Made by a program: the position numbers and the translations under genes. The notes beneath the pieces were generated by a model. It had not been told where the DNA came from. It did no database searches and worked only from the letters and a program-made list of their open reading frames with translations. Positions 26,444-34,875 of a DNA stretch of 64,000 bases are shown here, piece by piece. Each line of letters starts with the position of its first letter. Position 1 is the first letter of the stretch. Source of the stretch: Thiomargarita sp. (lineage in GTDB: Bacteria; Pseudomonadota; Gammaproteobacteria; Beggiatoales; Beggiatoaceae); assembly GCA_020718845.1 (NCBI GenBank), contig DYRG01000006.1, forward strand, positions 25,668 to 89,667, written 5' to 3'.

Positions 26444-27844
26444 TTAATAAAAATAAATTACTTTCAATGCTAACCAATAATGCAGTTTTTCTTCCATTAA
26501 ATGATCGAATAATTGCACTAAAACTTCTAGTTGCATTGCCTGTTCTATGATTGCTTCATTTTCAATAGACAAATACTGTTGATGATATTTCAAAACTTCC
26601 AATGCTAACAAAGGAACTTGTTCGGGCGTTGTTTCAGTTAAGCAATATAACAACAAAGCATCGATGCTATCTAATTCAACGGCATCACCTAAAATCGGAG
26701 AAGCAAGCACAATTTTAGGATATTTCCAATCGTGAGAATGTAATTTTTGATAATTATAATCAGAGAAACGTAATTGCTGGTTGTTTTGAAGTGTTGTTTC
26801 ATCAAATGATTTCACAAACGGTCTAAATTCTCCCCCTAAAACCAACAATTGAATTGCCTCAATTAATTCAGATTGCTTTAAATTTATTTTCTCAGTCAGC
26901 ATTTCAAGATTATGCGGATATTGCACTAATTGTTGAATCACTGAGAAATAAGGTTCTTCTATATAATTTATTTGTAATTGATGCTGCTGATTTTGAATTG
27001 TGATTTGTAATTGGCATTCGGGTTGTAATGTTCCAAAATAAAATTTTTCAAATAATTTTGCATTTAAACAAGGCGTTTCGGAAGATTTTATATATAATTC
27101 ATAACGATAGCATTGGGTATCCCATAAAACTTTATGTTGTTCTAAACATTCTCGATGAGTATTTGTCAAGGCAGATAATTCAATCGGAACAATGGTTTGC
27201 GCATAATTGCTCGAGATGGGCAACGTTCCAACAAACTGCAAACCCGCCAACTTAAACCTACTTAAAATATCACTAAAATGAAACATTTGCCAATCGGTAT
27301 TACTAATTGCTTCAGATAATTGCGCATCATTATATTTCAAATAGGTTTCTACAAGGGCTTGCAAAGCCACATTAGTTGCTAAATGCCCAATTTTTTTCTC
27401 CACACACAATTGCAAATAATTTAATCCTTCTCGCCATTTCTCTAAAGTTGACAAGTTTGGCGATAAGTTTTTTGAGTAAGCGATTATCCATTCTTTTAAC
27501 CATTGTAATGTCCACGCGGCTGGTAAAGCTGGATAAGCAATCCATAATAATCCATTGATTTTCAAAGTATTTTTAATATAAAATTCAAGATTATTGTTAT
27601 GTAATGCTTGAGGAGAAACGGCTAAAAAATCTAATGCGGGAACGTTTTCTAAAATTAAAGAAGGAGAAATACGAATAAATTGACCTTGCGGATATGATGC
27701 GGCAAGTTCTTGTAAAGGTTGAATATTTCCATCTGCAAGATTGCCATAATTAAATTCGCTTTCTAAATTCACTGGCGAGAAACCGTGAATTGCTGCCAAA
27801 TAATTCAACCAAATGGGGCTCACTAATGCGTTTTCTAAAATCAT
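26444..27844 (-). CDS. Degenerate methyltransferase-like protein with a regulatory-type C-terminal domain
   Basis: The 466-residue product matches, piece by piece as I recall the family, proteins annotated as methyltransferase regulatory domain-containing: a start like SPIWLNYLAAIHGFSPVNL, then ELAASYPQGQFIRISP, then LLWIAYPALPAAW near 99-111, and a C-terminal IVLASPILGDAVELDSIDALLL. In those proteins the SAM motif has the form LELGCGxG; here the same place reads NYGNLADGN (about 32-40), so the acidic and glycine residues for SAM are lost. It is probably not an active methyltransferase. The ATG at 27844 is preferred; an earlier ATG overlapping the trpA stop would read through the trpA terminator. 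Hemerythrin follows by 12 bases. Confidence 0.6.
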   Translation of the reverse strand: MILENALVSPIWLNYLAAIHGFSPVNLESEFNYGNLADGNIQPLQELAASYPQGQFIRISPSLILENVPALDFLAVSPQALHNNNLEFYIKNTLKINGLLWIAYPALPAAWTLQWLKEWIIAYSKNLSPNLSTLEKWREGLNYLQLCVEKKIGHLATNVALQALVETYLKYNDAQLSEAISNTDWQMFHFSDILSRFKLAGLQFVGTLPISSNYAQTIVPIELSALTNTHRECLEQHKVLWDTQCYRYELYIKSSETPCLNAKLFEKFYFGTLQPECQLQITIQNQQHQLQINYIEEPYFSVIQQLVQYPHNLEMLTEKINLKQSELIEAIQLLVLGGEFRPFVKSFDETTLQNNQQLRFSDYNYQKLHSHDWKYPKIVLASPILGDAVELDSIDALLLYCLTETTPEQVPLLALEVLKYHQQYLSIENEAIIEQAMQLEVLVQLFDHLMEEKLHYWLALKVIYFY

Positions 27845-27875
27845 TTTTATTTTAAATTCAAATAGATACAACTCT

Positions 27876-27897
27876 AAAAACCTCCCAAATTGGGAGG
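27876..27897 (-). terminator. Rho-independent terminator of trpA
   Basis: A stem CCTCCCA/TGGGAGG (27881-27887 with 27891-27897) with a 3-base loop is followed in the minus direction by TTTTTAG. It starts 7 bases after the trpA stop. Confidence 0.9.
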
Positions 27898-27903
27898 AAC
27901 ACA

Positions 27904-28704
27904 TTAGAGATTGTCAATTCCGTGACGAATATCGGCGAGAGTTTGAGAAAGTTTAGCAATTAGTTGAGATTCTTCAGTATTTTCAATGAGTTGAACTAAT
28001 GCACTGCCTACAATTACCGCATCAGCGACTTTTGCAACTTTCGCGGCGGTTTCCGCGTTTTTAATCCCAAAACCCACCCCGATCGGCAAATCAGTGTGTT
28101 GACGAACCGATGCAATTTTATCGCTAACCCCTTGAATATCAAGGTCTGCGCTTCCCGTCACACCTTTCACCGACACATAATAAATAAAACCACTGGCTTG
28201 TTGAGCGATTTTTTCGATTCGACTAACTTGAGTTGTGGGGGCAATTAAAAAAATCATATCTAAATCATATTGTTGCAAAGGTTTTACTAAAGTTTCGGCT
28301 TCTTCGGGAGGCAAATCAACAATCAAAAATCCGTCCACGCCCGCGTCCGCCGCATCTTTCGCAACTCGTTGATAAGTATAGGCTTCGAGCGGATTTAAAT
28401 AACCCATTAATACAATCGGTGTTTTAGTGTTTTGGGTGCGAAATTCTTTAACTATTTCAAAGACTTGTTTTAATGAAACATGATGTTTTAAGGCACGTTC
28501 GCTCGCACGCTGAATAACGGGTCCGTCCGCCATCGGATCAGAAAACGGCACGCCCAATTCCAAAACATCTGCGCCCGCATCGACCAGCGCGTGCATTAAT
28601 GGAACGGTTAAAGTAGGATTTGGATCGCCCGCAGTTATGAATGGAATCAATGCTTTACGTTGTTTAATTTGGCATTCTGAAAAGCACGCACGAATTCGGC
28701 TCAT
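27904..28704 (-). CDS. trpA: Tryptophan synthase alpha subunit
   Basis: TrpA cleaves indole-3-glycerol phosphate to indole, which tunnels to TrpB. The 266-residue TIM barrel has [12 protein letters not shown], the catalytic Glu in [20 protein letters not shown], the catalytic Asp in [25 protein letters not shown], and the phosphate-binding [12 protein letters not shown] and [11 protein letters not shown]. trpB is normally directly upstream of trpA; here the upstream side is a divergent promoter region, so trpA stands alone with its own promoter and terminator. Confidence 0.97.
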   Translation of the reverse strand: MSRIRACFSECQIKQRKALIPFITAGDPNPTLTVPLMHALVDAGADVLELGVPFSDPMADGPVIQRASERALKHHVSLKQVFEIVKEFRTQNTKTPIVLMGYLNPLEAYTYQRVAKDAADAGVDGFLIVDLPPEEAETLVKPLQQYDLDMIFLIAPTTQVSRIEKIAQQASGFIYYVSVKGVTGSADLDIQGVSDKIASVRQHTDLPIGVGFGIKNAETAAKVAKVADAVIVGSALVQLIENTEESQLIAKLSQTLADIRHGIDNL

Positions 28705-28735
28705 TTTTTCTTCCTTTTTGAAATGAATTTGCTAT

Positions 28736-28763
28736 ATTATACTAAATATTGAAATAATTGTAA
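28736..28763 (-). promoter_or_regulatory. Sigma70-type promoter for trpA
   Basis: On the minus strand TTACAA and TATAAT are separated by 16 bases, with the -10 ending 31 bases before the trpA ATG. This shows that trpA is transcribed alone. On the plus strand TTGAAA (28749-28754) and TACAAA (28772-28777) with a 17-base spacer could serve the divergent methyltransferase gene. Confidence 0.65.
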
Positions 28764-28788
28764 TCGCTTTCTACAAAGGAAAAAACAA

Positions 28789-29427
28789 ATGAAAACTACC
28801 GAAGAACGCAAGAAACATTGGGAACACGTTTATCTAACTCGTTCTCCTAATGAAGTAAGTTGGTATCAAACCCGTCCCGAATCCTCTCTAAAATTGATAG
28901 AAAAATCCCTTTCAAATAAGTCAATGTCTTGTATTGATGTGGGAGGAGGCGCTTCAGTATTAGTAGATTGTTTAATTGCAGCAGATTTTACTAATATTTC
29001 AGTGTTAGATATTTCGGAACAAGCCTTGCAGCATACTAAAGAACGATTAAAAGAAAAGGCTGAACAAGTTCAATGGTATATTTCGGATATTTTGACCTTT
29101 AACTCTCCGCATAGATTTGATTTGTGGCATGATCGTGCTGTCTTTCATTTTTTAACGGATGCAGATGAAAGAAAACAGTATATTAAAGTACTTAAAGAAA
29201 GTCTAAATAATCAAGGACAAATTATTATTGCAACATTTGGAATTGATGGTCCAGAAAAGTGTAGTGATTTACCTATAAAACAATATGATACAACAACCAT
29301 TATGGAGGAACTTGGCGATGAATTTACTTTATTAGAAACCTTCGATGAATACCATCTCACACCCAAAGATGCACAGCAAAAATTTTCTTATTTTCATTGT
29401 ATTTTTAATCGAGGAGCAACATCATGA
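28789..29427 (+). CDS. Class I SAM-dependent methyltransferase
   Basis: The 212-residue cytoplasmic protein begins with KKHWEHVYLTRSPNEVSWYQ, the usual opening of small-molecule methyltransferases related to the tellurite/thiopurine-type group. SAM motif I is IDVGGGASVLVD (49-60); an acidic residue ends beta2 in VLDISEQAL; motif III-like DLWHDRAVFHFL follows. The substrate cannot be told. Its stop overlaps the ATG of the secreted DsrE-like gene by 4 bases, so the two are coupled. An AAAGGA site precedes the ATG. Confidence 0.85.
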   Translation: MKTTEERKKHWEHVYLTRSPNEVSWYQTRPESSLKLIEKSLSNKSMSCIDVGGGASVLVDCLIAADFTNISVLDISEQALQHTKERLKEKAEQVQWYISDILTFNSPHRFDLWHDRAVFHFLTDADERKQYIKVLKESLNNQGQIIIATFGIDGPEKCSDLPIKQYDTTTIMEELGDEFTLLETFDEYHLTPKDAQQKFSYFHCIFNRGATS

Positions 29428-29921
29428 AAAAACTATTTTATTCTACCTTATTGTTGGGATTGATTTCTTTTATTCCAATACAAGGGTTTTCTCAAGAAAT
29501 TAACGACGCTGATGCGTTAGCAAATGTGAAGACTGGAAAAGTGGTTTGGGATATTACAATCGATAATCCTAAAAAACTTGCGCTTTTTCTATCTGTCATC
29601 AAAGAAACTTACGACGGATTGGTTAAGCAAAATGTTACACCAGATATGATTTTTACCTTTCATGGTGGCGTTGTCAAATTACTTTCTAGCAATCGAGAAA
29701 AAGTGCCTTTAGAAGAGCATGATGATTTAGATAAAGTTCACCAACTTTTAAATGAACTCCAAAAGAAAGACGGCATAAAAATGGAATCATGTAGTATTGC
29801 AACTCGTTTATTTGGTGTTGACAATAAAACTATTTTAACAGGCATTAAACCAGTGGGAAATACTTTCATTTCTATCATTGGTTACAATGCAAAAGGTTAT
29901 GCGGTAATTCCTATTAATTAA
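29424..29921 (+). CDS. Secreted DsrE-like protein
   Basis: The 165-residue product has a signal peptide (KKLFYSTLLLGLISFIPIQGFS, cleavage near residue 23) and a mature domain with DsrE/DsrF-like features: VVWDITIDNPKKLALFLSVIKETYDGL, IFTFHGGVVKLLSS and a short CSIATRLFGVD stretch holding the only Cys of the mature part. DsrE-type proteins act in sulfur-relay chemistry; the exported forms, common in sulfur oxidisers, have no fixed role. The single Cys may be the persulfide carrier, which is inference. It is translationally coupled to a methyltransferase and followed by a terminator, so the two form a closed operon. Confidence 0.7.
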   Translation: MKKLFYSTLLLGLISFIPIQGFSQEINDADALANVKTGKVVWDITIDNPKKLALFLSVIKETYDGLVKQNVTPDMIFTFHGGVVKLLSSNREKVPLEEHDDLDKVHQLLNELQKKDGIKMESCSIATRLFGVDNKTILTGIKPVGNTFISIIGYNAKGYAVIPIN

Positions 29922-29943
29922 TTAATTGAATTTAAATAAAAAT

Positions 29944-29973
29944 AGCCTCATTTTTTTGAAATGGGGCTTTTTT
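29944..29973 (+). terminator. Rho-independent terminator after the DsrE-like gene
   Basis: A 10-bp stem with one G-U pair (AGCCTCATTT/AAATGGGGCT) is followed by six T. It closes the methyltransferase-DsrE operon. Confidence 0.88.
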
Positions 29974-30013
29974 AATGCTAAAATAATGCTTTTTAAAATG
30001 ATTTGAAACAAAA

Positions 30014-31339
30014 ATGAAACGTCGCCATAAACCCTTACCCACTGAAAACATTTTATTAAATATTGAACGTTTGTCGCATGATGGTCGCGGCATTGCAATT
30101 AATAATGGAAAAACCGTTTTTGTCAACGGTGGATTACCAGAAGAACAAGTGATTGCAAAATACACTGATGTGCATAGCAAATATGATGAAGTGGATGTTG
30201 TGGAAGTTTTAAAAGCATCTCCGCAACGAGTTTCTCCAAAATGTCTGCATTTTTTGATTTGTGGTGGCTGTAATTTACAACATTTGAATCATAACGCACA
30301 ATTAGAATTAAAACAGCATAATTTATTAGAGCAACTTCAATATATTGGGAAAACAACTCCCGAAACAATTTTACCTTCTTTAACTGGATTGCAATTTGGT
30401 TATCGTTGTAAAGCAAGGTTAGGGGTAAAACTTGTTCCCAAAAAAGGTGGTGTATTAGTTGGATTTAGAGAACGTAGAACTAATTTCTTAGCAGAATTAA
30501 ATAATTGCGTTGTTTTACATCCTTCAGTTGGAGAGAACATTAGCGAATTAAGAAACCTTTTGTCGACCTTTGAAGGTGCAGCAACCATTGCTCAAATCGA
30601 AGTCGCAGTTTGTGAAACCCATACCGTGTTAATTTTTCGTAATTTGCAACCTTTAGTGGAAAGTGACCAAGAAAAATTAACTGTATTTGCTAAAGAAAGC
30701 GGCTTACACATTTATTTGCAACCTAATAAAATTACTAGCATTACACCGTTTTATCCGATCCCAGCAGAAACCTTATATTATTCTCCTGAAGATAATATAA
30801 AAATCAATTTCCAACCCTCTGATTTTACTCAAGTTAATCCGCAAATGAATCGTCAAATGGTTCAACAAGCGATTTCTTTATTAAATCCAACGAAAGAAGA
30901 TCATATTTTAGAATTGTTTTGTGGATTAGGAAATTTCACCGTTCCTTTTGCAAAACGAGCGGGTTCAATGACCGCAATTGAAGGTGAGAAAACTTTAATT
31001 CAACGTGCAGAGGAAAATGCGCAACGTTTAGGCGTTAATAATATTGAATATCACGTTGCAAATTTACAGCAAGAAACCATTCAGGCAGATTGGTTGGATA
31101 AGAACTACAATAAAATTTTCCTTGATCCACCTCGTAGCGGGGCGATTGAAATTCTTCGACAATTACCATTGCACGGCGTAAAGCAAATTGTGTATGTGTC
31201 GTGCAATCCAGCAACGTTAGCGCGGGACACAGAAATTTTAGTGCATCAACAGGGTTTCAAATTAAAGAAAACTGGCATTATGGATATGTTTCCTCACACC
31301 GCGCACGTTGAATCTATTGCTTTATTTGAAAAGGATTAG
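30014..31339 (+). CDS. rlmD: 23S rRNA (uracil-1939-C5)-methyltransferase RlmD
   Basis: RlmD methylates U1939 of 23S rRNA. The 441-residue protein has an N-terminal TRAM domain (ENILLNIERLSHDGRGIAINNGK), the 4Fe-4S cysteines Cys77, Cys83 and Cys86 in CLHFLICGGCNLQHL with a fourth near residue 165 (NNCVVLHP), a SAM domain (LELFCGLGNFTVPFA) and the catalytic loop DPPRSGA and VYVSCNPATLARD, whose Cys is the nucleophile. The iron-sulfur cysteines mark RlmD in the TrmA/RlmC/RlmD family. It heads a run of four closely spaced genes, with the prenyltransferase 6 bases on. Confidence 0.95.
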   Translation: MKRRHKPLPTENILLNIERLSHDGRGIAINNGKTVFVNGGLPEEQVIAKYTDVHSKYDEVDVVEVLKASPQRVSPKCLHFLICGGCNLQHLNHNAQLELKQHNLLEQLQYIGKTTPETILPSLTGLQFGYRCKARLGVKLVPKKGGVLVGFRERRTNFLAELNNCVVLHPSVGENISELRNLLSTFEGAATIAQIEVAVCETHTVLIFRNLQPLVESDQEKLTVFAKESGLHIYLQPNKITSITPFYPIPAETLYYSPEDNIKINFQPSDFTQVNPQMNRQMVQQAISLLNPTKEDHILELFCGLGNFTVPFAKRAGSMTAIEGEKTLIQRAEENAQRLGVNNIEYHVANLQQETIQADWLDKNYNKIFLDPPRSGAIEILRQLPLHGVKQIVYVSCNPATLARDTEILVHQQGFKLKKTGIMDMFPHTAHVESIALFEKD

Positions 31340-31345
31340 AAATTC

Positions 31346-32245
31346 ATGCGAATTTTGACTTGGTTTCAAGCCACTCGTCCGAAATTTTTTACCATTATTA
31401 TTTTACCGATTTTTTTAGGAACTGCGATTGCTTGGTATGATAAGAAAATCTTTTCTATTGAGTATTTCATTTTATCTTTAATAGCTGGCATTTTATGTGC
31501 TGCCGCTGCCAATGTTTTAAACGATTATTTTGATCATCTAAATCAAACAGATATTTTAAATATCGATCCTTTAATACCCTTTGCGGGCGGTAGTCGAATG
31601 ATCCAAAATGGTGTTTTAACTGCTCATCAAACTTTTCAATACGGAATCATTTTATTATCTTTAGCAATTATCTTAGGAATTTTCTTAATTGTAGAAAGAG
31701 GATTACCTTTATTATGGATCGGTTTAATTGGGGTTTTATCAATTTATTTCTACTCTGCGCCGCCGTTATTACATAGTGTTGGTTTAGGTGAAATAACTAT
31801 TGGTTTAAATTATGGTATTTTAGCAGTTGCTGGATCGTATTTTGTACAAACCCAAGATTACAGTGCAACTGCCTTTTTTGCTTCATTACCAATGGCGGGT
31901 TTTGCGGCTGCAATTTTGTATATCAATCAATTTCCTGATTTTGAAGCAGATCGAGCCGCTGGAAAAAGAAACTGGGTCGTGCGTTTAGGTAAAGAACAAG
32001 CTAAAACTTATTATAATTATCTTATTTTAGGAAGTTTTGGTTTCTTATTGTTAGGAATTGTTTTACAATACTTGCCAATTTGGACGGCGATTTCTTTTAT
32101 TATTTTACCTTTTGCAATTAAAGCAATACAGGTTTTAAAAGAACATTATCAACACAAACAAGCCTTACTTCCAGCAATTCAAAACACCATTGCATTGCAT
32201 AGTTTAATGGGCATTTTATTAACAGTCATTTTTTTATTTGTCTAA
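31346..32245 (+). CDS. UbiA-family prenyltransferase (MenA-like)
   Basis: The 299-residue membrane protein has about eight helices and the two Asp-rich motifs of UbiA-type prenyltransferases: NDYFDHLNQTD at 59-69 and FPDFEADRAAGKRN near 197-210. It attaches a polyprenyl chain to an aromatic ring. The sequence looks more like 1,4-dihydroxy-2-naphthoate (MenA-type) than 4-hydroxybenzoate enzymes, but no other menaquinone gene is nearby. The gene lies between rlmD and mtnD with gaps of 6 and 10 bases, so it is cotranscribed with them for no evident functional reason. Confidence 0.82.
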   Translation: MRILTWFQATRPKFFTIIILPIFLGTAIAWYDKKIFSIEYFILSLIAGILCAAAANVLNDYFDHLNQTDILNIDPLIPFAGGSRMIQNGVLTAHQTFQYGIILLSLAIILGIFLIVERGLPLLWIGLIGVLSIYFYSAPPLLHSVGLGEITIGLNYGILAVAGSYFVQTQDYSATAFFASLPMAGFAAAILYINQFPDFEADRAAGKRNWVVRLGKEQAKTYYNYLILGSFGFLLLGIVLQYLPIWTAISFIILPFAIKAIQVLKEHYQHKQALLPAIQNTIALHSLMGILLTVIFLFV

Positions 32246-32255
32246 GGAGAACAAC

Positions 32256-32798
32256 ATGAGCGTCCTTAAAATTTATAATACAGCGGGATCAACTTTATTA
32301 GAAACCGTAGAAAACTGGGATGAGATTGCTCAACGATTAAATAGTTTAGGATTGCGATTTGAACGTTGGAAAGCTGAACACATTTTAGAGGATAATTGCA
32401 CTCAAAAAGACGTTTTAAATGCTTACAAAAATGATGTAGAACGTTTAAATCAAGAATATGGCTTTCAATCAGTTGATGTAGTGAGTTTAACTGCTAATCA
32501 TCCCGATAAAGAAACTTTGAGAGCAAAGTTTTTAAATGAACATATTCATGAAGATAATGAAGTGCGTTTCTTTGTTGATGGTTGTGGATTATTTTATATT
32601 CATTTAGAAGATAAAGTATTTAGTTTGTTATGTGAAAAGGGTGATTTAATTAATGTTCCAGCAAATATTAAACATTGGTTTGATATGGGAGCAAATCCTC
32701 ATTTTAAATGTATTCGTTTTTTCACTCGTCCAGATGGTTGGGTGGGGCATTTCACGGGTGAGAAAATTTCTGAACAATTTCCTTATTTGGAAAACTAA
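32256..32798 (+). CDS. mtnD: Acireductone dioxygenase
   Basis: MtnD oxidises acireductone in the methionine salvage pathway to 2-keto-4-methylthiobutyrate and formate. The 180-residue cupin has metal ligands His96, His98, Glu102 and His140 in NEHIHEDNEVRFF and NIKHWFDMG, as well as the final TRPDGWVGHFTGE. The ATG at 32256 is fixed by AAGGAG; a TTG six codons upstream overlaps the ubiA end. mtnC follows by 2 bases. The upstream enzyme MtnB, often fused or adjacent, is not present. Confidence 0.95.
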   Translation: MSVLKIYNTAGSTLLETVENWDEIAQRLNSLGLRFERWKAEHILEDNCTQKDVLNAYKNDVERLNQEYGFQSVDVVSLTANHPDKETLRAKFLNEHIHEDNEVRFFVDGCGLFYIHLEDKVFSLLCEKGDLINVPANIKHWFDMGANPHFKCIRFFTRPDGWVGHFTGEKISEQFPYLEN

Positions 32799-32800
32799 TC

Positions 32801-33481
32801 ATGATCCAAGCAATTTTAACAGATATTGAAGGAACAACTTCTTCGATTTCTTTTGTAAAAGAGGTTTTATTTCCTTATGCAAGACAGCATTTAGCCGATT
32901 TTATTAAAAACAATCGTGAAATGCCTGAAGTAAAACATTGGCTTGAGGAAACTCGTAAAGAAGTTCAGCAACCTACTTTAGATGAAAATGGTGTAATTGA
33001 TGTTTTAATCAAATGGATTGATCAAGATAAGAAAATTACCCCGTTAAAAGCCTTGCAAGGGTTAATTTGGGAAGCGGGCTATAAAAATCAAGATTATCAA
33101 GGACATATTTATCCAGACGCAGTTGAGCATTTGAAACGCTGGAAAGAGAATAATTTAAAACTTTTTGTTTTCTCTTCAGGTTCAATTAAAGCGCAAAAGT
33201 TGTTATTTACACATACCGCTTTTGGTGATTTAACGTCATTGTTTTCGGATTATTTTGATACCACCATTGGTGCAAAACAACAAGTTGAATCTTATCAAGC
33301 AATTGCTCAACAACTCGGGATTTCACCAGAACAAATTTTGTTTTTATCTGATATTATTGGTGAATTGGATGCTGCAAAAGCAGCGGGTATGCAAACAACT
33401 TGTTTGGTGCGTGAAGAAACTTTGCATAACAACTGTGAGCATCCCCAAGTGAGAAACTTTAATGAGTTGGTGATTTCATGA
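32801..33481 (+). CDS. mtnC: Enolase-phosphatase E1
   Basis: MtnC is a HAD-family enzyme that enolises and dephosphorylates 2,3-diketo-5-methylthiopentyl-1-phosphate, directly before MtnD. The 226-residue protein opens with IQAILTDIEGTTSSISFV, in which Asp8 and Glu10 replace the usual HAD DxD, a mark of this family. HAD motif II is VFSSGSIKAQ, and the metal loop is LFLSDIIGELDAAKAAGM. It ends the rlmD operon and its last 23 bases overlap the convergent ubiJ gene. Confidence 0.95.
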   Translation: MIQAILTDIEGTTSSISFVKEVLFPYARQHLADFIKNNREMPEVKHWLEETRKEVQQPTLDENGVIDVLIKWIDQDKKITPLKALQGLIWEAGYKNQDYQGHIYPDAVEHLKRWKENNLKLFVFSSGSIKAQKLLFTHTAFGDLTSLFSDYFDTTIGAKQQVESYQAIAQQLGISPEQILFLSDIIGELDAAKAAGMQTTCLVREETLHNNCEHPQVRNFNELVIS

Positions 33482-34040
33482 GCAATCGTTCAAGCCGTTT
33501 CTCAAGTCGAGCAACATCTGAGCGTACAGTATCCACTTCATTATAAAAAAGTTCTAATTCTGGTTGGGTAGGAAGAAAACGATTTTCTTCTTGTAAATAT
33601 TCAACGATGTTTTGTTGCCATGTTTGAACGGTTTGTTGGGTGTATTGCTGCGCATTTCTGGTAAAATTTCCCATTTGATGAGCAGCCACATCACCCACAA
33701 TATGAGAAAATTGTTCTTCCCAATCGATTTGTAATTGAGCAAAAACTGTCATGAAACTTTGAGCAACTTTCATTTCTCCGCTTAAAGTAGCAATGCCAGT
33801 AGTTAATAATGTCGGTTCAGATAATAAACGTAATAAAGAAAACGGCATTCCAGAAACCACTGCATCAGGATAATCAACGGTTTGCGGCATTTGTAAAAAG
33901 CCATCAATTTGAGGTGCAAAATACCATTTCAATGGCGTTCCTTCGATTTGAATTAGCAAGGTTTTTCCCGCTAATTTTGCCATTGATTGTTGCGCAACTT
34001 CATCTAATGCAAGTGCTTGATTAATCAAAATTTCTAACAT
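33459..34040 (-). CDS. ubiJ: Ubiquinone biosynthesis accessory factor UbiJ (SCP2 domain)
   Basis: UbiJ is a lipid-binding SCP2-fold protein of the soluble ubiquinone biosynthesis complex. The 193-residue length is near that of E. coli UbiJ (about 200). It has the SCP2 part from about 15 to 110 (GKTLLIQIEGTPLKWYFAP, PDAVVSGMPFSLLRLLSE, SGEMKVAQSFMTVF), followed by helices ending in a coiled coil (EVDTVRSDVARLEKRLERL). ubiE and ubiB, its usual neighbours, are absent, so the ubiquinone cluster is dispersed here. It has a TAGGAGAAAG ribosome-binding site and is divergent from mntA. Confidence 0.85.
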   Translation of the reverse strand: MLEILINQALALDEVAQQSMAKLAGKTLLIQIEGTPLKWYFAPQIDGFLQMPQTVDYPDAVVSGMPFSLLRLLSEPTLLTTGIATLSGEMKVAQSFMTVFAQLQIDWEEQFSHIVGDVAAHQMGNFTRNAQQYTQQTVQTWQQNIVEYLQEENRFLPTQPELELFYNEVDTVRSDVARLEKRLERLLMKSPTH

Positions 34041-34076
34041 AACTTTCTCCTATATTTTCTATATAGTTATCTTACC

Positions 34077-34496
34077 ATGACTAATATTTTTTTACAAAAC
34101 GATTTAATTTTAGAGCAAATTATTCAATTAACTTGTCAAAATTTCCAAGTTGATGCGATTTATTTATACGGTTCTCGTGCGAAAGGAATGGCGTTAGAAA
34201 ATAGTGATTGGGATATTGCAATTTTATTTAGTGATTTTATTGAAGATATTTTAGAGCAAATTAATCGTCCACAATATTTAGAAGCAATTTTACAGAGAGA
34301 ATTAAATCTATATGATAAAATAAGCATTGTTGATTTAGAATTAGTTCCTCCACCATTGCAATATAATATTATTCGTGGTAAAAAATTCTTTGATCGAGGT
34401 GTTTTACACATTAGAAAAGTAGAACAAAGTATTTATTCAAAAATTGAGAAAGATTATGATGAACCGAGATTTAATTTACGAGCAGCAGTTATATAA
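34077..34496 (+). CDS. mntA: MntA-type nucleotidyltransferase antitoxin
   Basis: The 139-residue protein has the minimal nucleotidyltransferase signature YLYGSRAKGMALENSDWDIAI (GS at 32-33, Asp44 and Asp46). In type VII toxin-antitoxin systems this enzyme neutralises its HEPN partner by AMPylating a Tyr. The toxin gene overlaps its 3' end by about 40 bases, the standard arrangement of these pairs. No clear ribosome-binding site precedes the ATG. It is divergent from ubiJ with only 36 bases between. Confidence 0.9.
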   Translation: MTNIFLQNDLILEQIIQLTCQNFQVDAIYLYGSRAKGMALENSDWDIAILFSDFIEDILEQINRPQYLEAILQRELNLYDKISIVDLELVPPPLQYNIIRGKKFFDRGVLHIRKVEQSIYSKIEKDYDEPRFNLRAAVI

Positions 34497-34875
34497 TAAC
34501 GCATTAAGAATGCAACAAATACTGACTAACTATTCTCAGCAACAACAATGGTTAGAAACAGATTATCTTGCCATTGAAAGATCATTGCAAATTTTAATTG
34601 AATCATTCATCGGTTTAGCACGTTATACCTTAGAAATTACGTTTAATGTTCACGTTTCTAAATCACGAGAAGCCATCGATGTATTGCATTTAAAAGGTGT
34701 ATTTGATGATCATATTTATCAGCAGTTGAATAAAATGATTGGATTTAGAAATGTTTTAGTACATGATTATCTTAATTTAAATCCAGCAATTATTCAATCT
34801 ATTGTTAGGCAACAACATTATAATTTAGTTATACAACAACTGCAAACATTATTAAAATGCTTAGAGAAAATTTAG
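34456..34875 (+). CDS. hepT: HepT-type HEPN toxin (DUF86)
   Basis: The 139-residue all-helical HEPN protein carries the RX4HXY motif as RNVLVHDY (Arg98, His103, Tyr105): the Arg and His form the RNase site and the Tyr is the AMPylation target in characterised HepT-MntA pairs. The start at ATG 34456 is preferred over a TTG four codons upstream because GAGAAAG lies properly before it; ATG 34459 is equally possible. The gene overlaps mntA upstream and tilS downstream (19 bases), so toxin production and TilS production are linked on one transcript. Confidence 0.9.
   Translation: MMNRDLIYEQQLYNNALRMQQILTNYSQQQQWLETDYLAIERSLQILIESFIGLARYTLEITFNVHVSKSREAIDVLHLKGVFDDHIYQQLNKMIGFRNVLVHDYLNLNPAIIQSIVRQQHYNLVIQQLQTLLKCLEKI

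Noticed and set aside
27845..27904. Longer start for the degenerate methyltransferase protein, overlapping the trpA stop
   Set aside because: It would translate through the trpA terminator, and the family-like N-terminus begins near 27844.
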